This document shows, one piece after another, positions 20,999-22,889 of a DNA stretch of 22,889 nt. Position numbers and translations under genes: made by a program. The notes beneath the pieces were generated by a model. It ran no database searches and was not told the DNA's origin. It saw only the letters and a program-made list of their open reading frames with translations. The first letter of the stretch is position 1. Each line of letters opens with the position of its first letter. The stretch spans positions 1 through 22,889 of the IMG/VR virus record IMGVR_UViG_3300009506_002205. One strand, written 5' to 3'. The stretch is from a virus.

Positions 20999-21161
20999 CG
21001 TTCTCGCTCCGTTCGTCGCGTAGAAGCTTTGCAGCCCACTCGCGGTTTCTCTGCGTATCCTTGTCTAACAGCAAAACTTCGTCGTTATGCCAAGGGCACG
21101 GTAACGGGTGGCCGCACTTGAGTCTGGGTTCATGGCGATCCGGTTTCTGACACATCTCCAT
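20988..21161 (-). CDS. 57-aa His/Cys-rich protein
   Basis: Found by reading the gap. The product MEMCQKPDRHEPRLKCGHPL then PCPWHNDEVLL contains C4, H10, C16, H18, C22 and H25, a compact zinc site, followed by a charged helix RNREWAAKLLRDERSE. ATG at 21161 (or 21155) has GGAG just upstream. It overlaps the previous gene by 32 nt and the next by 11 nt. Unrecognised. Confidence 0.6.
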   Translation of the reverse strand: MEMCQKPDRHEPRLKCGHPLPCPWHNDEVLLLDKDTQRNREWAAKLLRDERSENDGD

Positions 21162-21369
21162 CGTCTCCGTCCTTTCCGCGCACTAGGCGGCGGGCCGCAG
21201 CTCTGGCCCCCGACCGATAAACGTATTGGGTCCCCAAGAACGCCTCCACGCACAACGCCTCCACCGCATCAAGTACGGCTTCGCGGCTACCGCCTCGGTA
21301 CTGGTCATTGCAGGCCGCCCTCTCAATTATCCGTCGCGCCGCATCTAGCCGTTCCCGTGTGTCAGTCAT
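21130..21369 (-). CDS. Small helical hypothetical protein
   Basis: 79 aa: TRERLDAARRIIERAACND, then REAVLDAVEALCVEAFLGT and GARAAARRLVRGKDGDD. Unrecognised; all helix with a Gly/Asp tail. ATGA with the gene upstream. Confidence 0.6.
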   Translation of the reverse strand: MTDTRERLDAARRIIERAACNDQYRGGSREAVLDAVEALCVEAFLGTQYVYRSGARAAARRLVRGKDGDDGDVSETGSP

Positions 21370-21566
21370 GACTCACCCCCATAGCCGCGTTTGCGTAGAA
21401 TGAAATCAATCGCCTTGTCCAGATCATCCCACATGGGCATATTCGCCAATTCTATCAGCATCTCCCGCACTTCTGCCAGCGGGACGGCGTTCTGCCAGGA
21501 CTCAACCATGCCCTCGGTGCTTTGGGCCGTCCGTTCCTTCGCCGTGCGCTCCATTGGTGGTGTCAT
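21366..21566 (-). CDS. Small hypothetical protein
   Basis: 66 aa: a charged start MTPPMERTAKERTAQS, then LAEVREMLIELANMPMWDD and LDKAIDFILRKRGYGGES. Unrecognised. ATGA overlaps both sides. Confidence 0.6.
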   Translation of the reverse strand: MTPPMERTAKERTAQSTEGMVESWQNAVPLAEVREMLIELANMPMWDDLDKAIDFILRKRGYGGES

Positions 21567-21673
21567 TCTGTCACCTCACATTCCGGCAGACCTTCGTAGA
21601 TCGCTAATCGGCATTTCGTGGGACGCAACACCCAGAATGCCAAACCCACGAGAAGCAAGCCAAGCCACCTCAT
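21563..21673 (-). CDS. 36-aa single-helix membrane protein
   Basis: MRWLGLLLVGLAFWVLRPTK then CRLAIYEGLPECEVTE: one short hydrophobic helix followed by two Cys in a polar tail. ATG at 21673 forms ATGA with the previous stop. The frame is open to 21862 but its upstream part lies inside the neighbouring 115-aa gene and looks random. Unknown. Confidence 0.5.
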   Translation of the reverse strand: MRWLGLLLVGLAFWVLRPTKCRLAIYEGLPECEVTE

Positions 21674-22017
21674 CGTCTGCCGTTCCTTTTCATATTCCGG
21701 TGGTAGTACGCCCATTGGAGCTGTTGCGCCTTGTAGCCGGTACTCGCCGCGATCTCCACCCAGGTCATGCCCTTGTGTCGCATGGCGTCTATCGGCGGCC
21801 AGTGATAGCGATACACGCGCTTGCGACGGACGCCGTTGGATTCGTCGTAGCAATGCCGACACATACCATTTCGCTCGACGGGTCGGCCGCAGTCAGGCGC
21901 GGAACAGACGAACGCCGGCCGTTGGGCTACCATCCGGTCGCACTCCGCACGGACGGCCGGCCAGTCCTCGAGGTGCCAGGCGGCACCCATCGCGGCGTCG
22001 TGGTCACGCTTCTTCAC
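21670..22017 (-). CDS. Zinc-knuckle plus helix-turn-helix protein
   Basis: 115 aa. A C-x4-C then C-x2-C knuckle (FVCSAPDCGRPV, GMCRHCYDE) sits at ~37-57, followed by a basic link and a helix-turn-helix-like GMTWVEIAASTGYKAQQLQ at ~83-101. Looks like a small DNA-binding accessory protein. GTG at 22017 overlaps the stop of the 38-aa gene as GTGA. Confidence 0.62.
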   Translation of the reverse strand: MKKRDHDAAMGAAWHLEDWPAVRAECDRMVAQRPAFVCSAPDCGRPVERNGMCRHCYDESNGVRRKRVYRYHWPPIDAMRHKGMTWVEIAASTGYKAQQLQWAYYHRNMKRNGRR

Positions 22018-22130
22018 CGTCCCGCCGTCAGTAGCCGCTGCGGATCGCAGCCGTAGACCCGACGCACTAGCCAGTCGGGGACCACCTTCGAGTAGCGGTT
22101 ACACAGGAAATAAGCCCACCATGCGCTCAC
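22014..22130 (-). CDS. 38-aa hypothetical protein with ideal ribosome site
   Basis: Found by reading the gap. GTG at 22130 follows AGGAGGT by 5 nt, the best Shine-Dalgarno seen in the window. Product: MSAWWAYFLCNRYSK, then WLVRRVYGCDPQRLLTAGR. It starts 11 nt after the replication gene's stop and ends in a GTGA overlap with the next gene. Unrecognised. Confidence 0.55.
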   Translation of the reverse strand: MSAWWAYFLCNRYSKVVPDWLVRRVYGCDPQRLLTAGR

Positions 22131-22141
22131 GTCTTACCTCC

Positions 22142-22889
22142 TCAGTTCAGCCGGGACGGGGCTGCTACGTTCATGCGGTCGAGCACGCCCTCCCTCGTTT
22201 GGGTTTGTTGCCCCGTCCCGACGTTGTATCTCGAGGCGCACCGCCTGCACCACCAACCCAACTCGCTACGAACCATCCGCGATTCGGGGAAACTGTCGCC
22301 GCAACCTAGCACCCTATCACCGCACGGGTGGTGTGCCTCGGTTGGCGCGTCCAGCCACTCGAGCCACCGTTCGTTCGGCCCGAAGAATGTCGCCGCCTGC
22401 ATGATGTACCGCGGTTCGGTGCCCTCGCGTTCGCAGTGGTCCGCGTAGTTGCGGGTGGCGGTCAGTAGCTTCTCGTGGCTGACGCCTTCCTTGAGTCGCT
22501 TTTCGTAGGCTGCCCGTGCCTGCTTCTTCGGGTTCGGGTGCCGTTTCGGATAAGTTTTCCACACCTCGTCGAACGATGTGTTTCTCTCTTTATTCTCTCT
22601 TTCTTTGATATAGACGTGTCCCGCCTCTGTCCCACCGCTGTCCCGCGACCCCTGATAACTCGCGTAGTTGCAGATAGTTATGTGTCCCGCCTCTGTCCCG
22701 CGGCTGTCCCGCCTGATTGCGCCCTCGTCCTCGAGGCACTGTAAGAACCGGCAGACACTAGACTTACCTACCATCCAGCGGGTCGCCAGATCGCGTACCG
22801 TGGCACTGAGTTCGCCGCGTTTCATCTTCGGCGTGTCCTTCCAGTTGGCGAGGTAGAGCATATCGACCCACCAGAGCTTCCAGGCCAGC
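22142..22889 (-). CDS. Replication initiator / replisome-organiser-like protein (5' end outside window)
   Basis: Partial: the frame stays open to the right edge, so the N-terminus is missing. The visible start KLWWVDMLYLANWKDTP, then MKRGELSATVRDLATRWMV and KSSVCRFLQCLEDEGAIRR, is the winged-helix layout of phage replisome organisers and lambda O-like initiators. After a repeat-rich linker comes SFDEVWKTYPKRHPNPKKQA and RYIMQAATFFGPNERWLEW, a pattern known from phage replication proteins (family form YIPxPATxLxxxRWxD). The C-terminus has CGDSF and WWCRRCASRY, possibly zinc binding. It probably binds the origin and recruits helicase. Iteron-like repeats lie inside its own gene. Confidence 0.75.
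   Translation of the reverse strand, partial: LAWKLWWVDMLYLANWKDTPKMKRGELSATVRDLATRWMVGKSSVCRFLQCLEDEGAIRRDSRGTEAGHITICNYASYQGSRDSGGTEAGHVYIKERENKERNTSFDEVWKTYPKRHPNPKKQARAAYEKRLKEGVSHEKLLTATRNYADHCEREGTEPRYIMQAATFFGPNERWLEWLDAPTEAHHPCGDRVLGCGDSFPESRMVRSELGWWCRRCASRYNVGTGQQTQTREGVLDRMNVAAPSRLN
22580..22613. other. AT-rich pyrimidine tract beside the iterons (possible unwinding element)
   Basis: 34 nt with 24 A/T, and almost all pyrimidine on the plus strand (runs of TTTCTCTC, TTATTC, CTTTCTTTGATA). It directly abuts the first iteron. In lambda, an AT-rich strand-biased region next to the iterons is where the helix opens; the same role is inferred here. Confidence 0.5.
22617..22712. repeat. 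Iteron-like array: six TGTCCC(G/A)C on one 11-bp register (candidate origin)
   Basis: Copies at 22617, 22628 and 22639 (one with A), then 22683, 22694 and 22705: two triplets at an exact 11-bp period, with the triplets 66 bp (6 x 11) apart, so all six face the same side of the helix. The 11-bp period is not a codon multiple, so protein coding does not explain it. It lies within the replication initiator gene, as the lambda origin lies in gene O. Confidence 0.75.

Overview
The window is a block of a tailed double-stranded DNA phage (or prophage) genome. It contains an HK97-type portal fused to a Mu F-like head protein, a prohead protease with an acidic scaffold-like tail, a replication-initiator-like gene, and several dozen very short genes packed with ATGA, GTGA and TGATG stop/start overlaps. 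The DNA looks moderately GC-rich by eye (not counted). Shine-Dalgarno sites are clear, so the host is a conventional SD-using bacterium, but nothing here fixes its phylum. There is no terminase, major capsid or tail gene, no integrase, no tRNA and no CRISPR array.

Layout from right to left, which is the direction of most transcription. (1) 22889-22142 is a 5'-truncated replication initiator with a winged-helix-like N-terminus. Six copies of an 8-bp motif lie inside it, all on one 11-bp register and next to an AT-rich pyrimidine tract. This resembles the lambda O/ori arrangement and is the best candidate for the phage origin. (2) 22130-15592 is a dense leftward train of about 27 small genes (36-147 aa). 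Many encode zinc-knuckle proteins, several encode one- or two-helix membrane proteins, and most are unrecognised. (3) 15395-12540 holds a coiled-coil protein, a small Cys protein, a von Willebrand A (MIDAS) protein, a calcineurin-like phosphoesterase, a small TGHAH-motif protein and a DUF6745-like protein. This closes with a 3' structured segment and a strong bidirectional hairpin terminator. (4) 10716-12403 is the only rightward unit: two membrane-anchored exported proteins and a winged-helix DNA-binding protein preceded by a 16-codon mini-ORF. (5) About 10590-10700 is a divergent control region with a good leftward promoter flanked by direct repeats and a perfect 13-bp palindrome. (6) 10549-4256 is a second leftward run: a leader mini-ORF, a zinc-ribbon protein, small membrane proteins, a GT-B glycosyltransferase, an FkbM-type methyltransferase, a second class I methyltransferase, two unknowns, an Mre11/SbcD-like nuclease and a third methyltransferase. 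(7) 4159-14 holds the head genes: the portal/MuF fusion, then the prohead protease.

How the parts may work together (inference). The right end starts replication and feeds a train of small early or accessory proteins. The vWA/phosphoesterase/TGHAH/DUF6745 set looks like one co-translated module of unknown job. The rightward membrane pair plus winged-helix protein, read from an operator-rich divergent region, could be an immunity, exclusion or timing unit. The glycosyltransferase and three methyltransferases could decorate a virion or host glycan, or less likely DNA. The leftmost genes begin the head-assembly operon.

Many starts were moved inward from the longest possible frame, using Shine-Dalgarno spacing and overlap with the upstream stop. 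Several short genes (57, 57, 38, 22 and 16 codons) were found only by reading the gaps.
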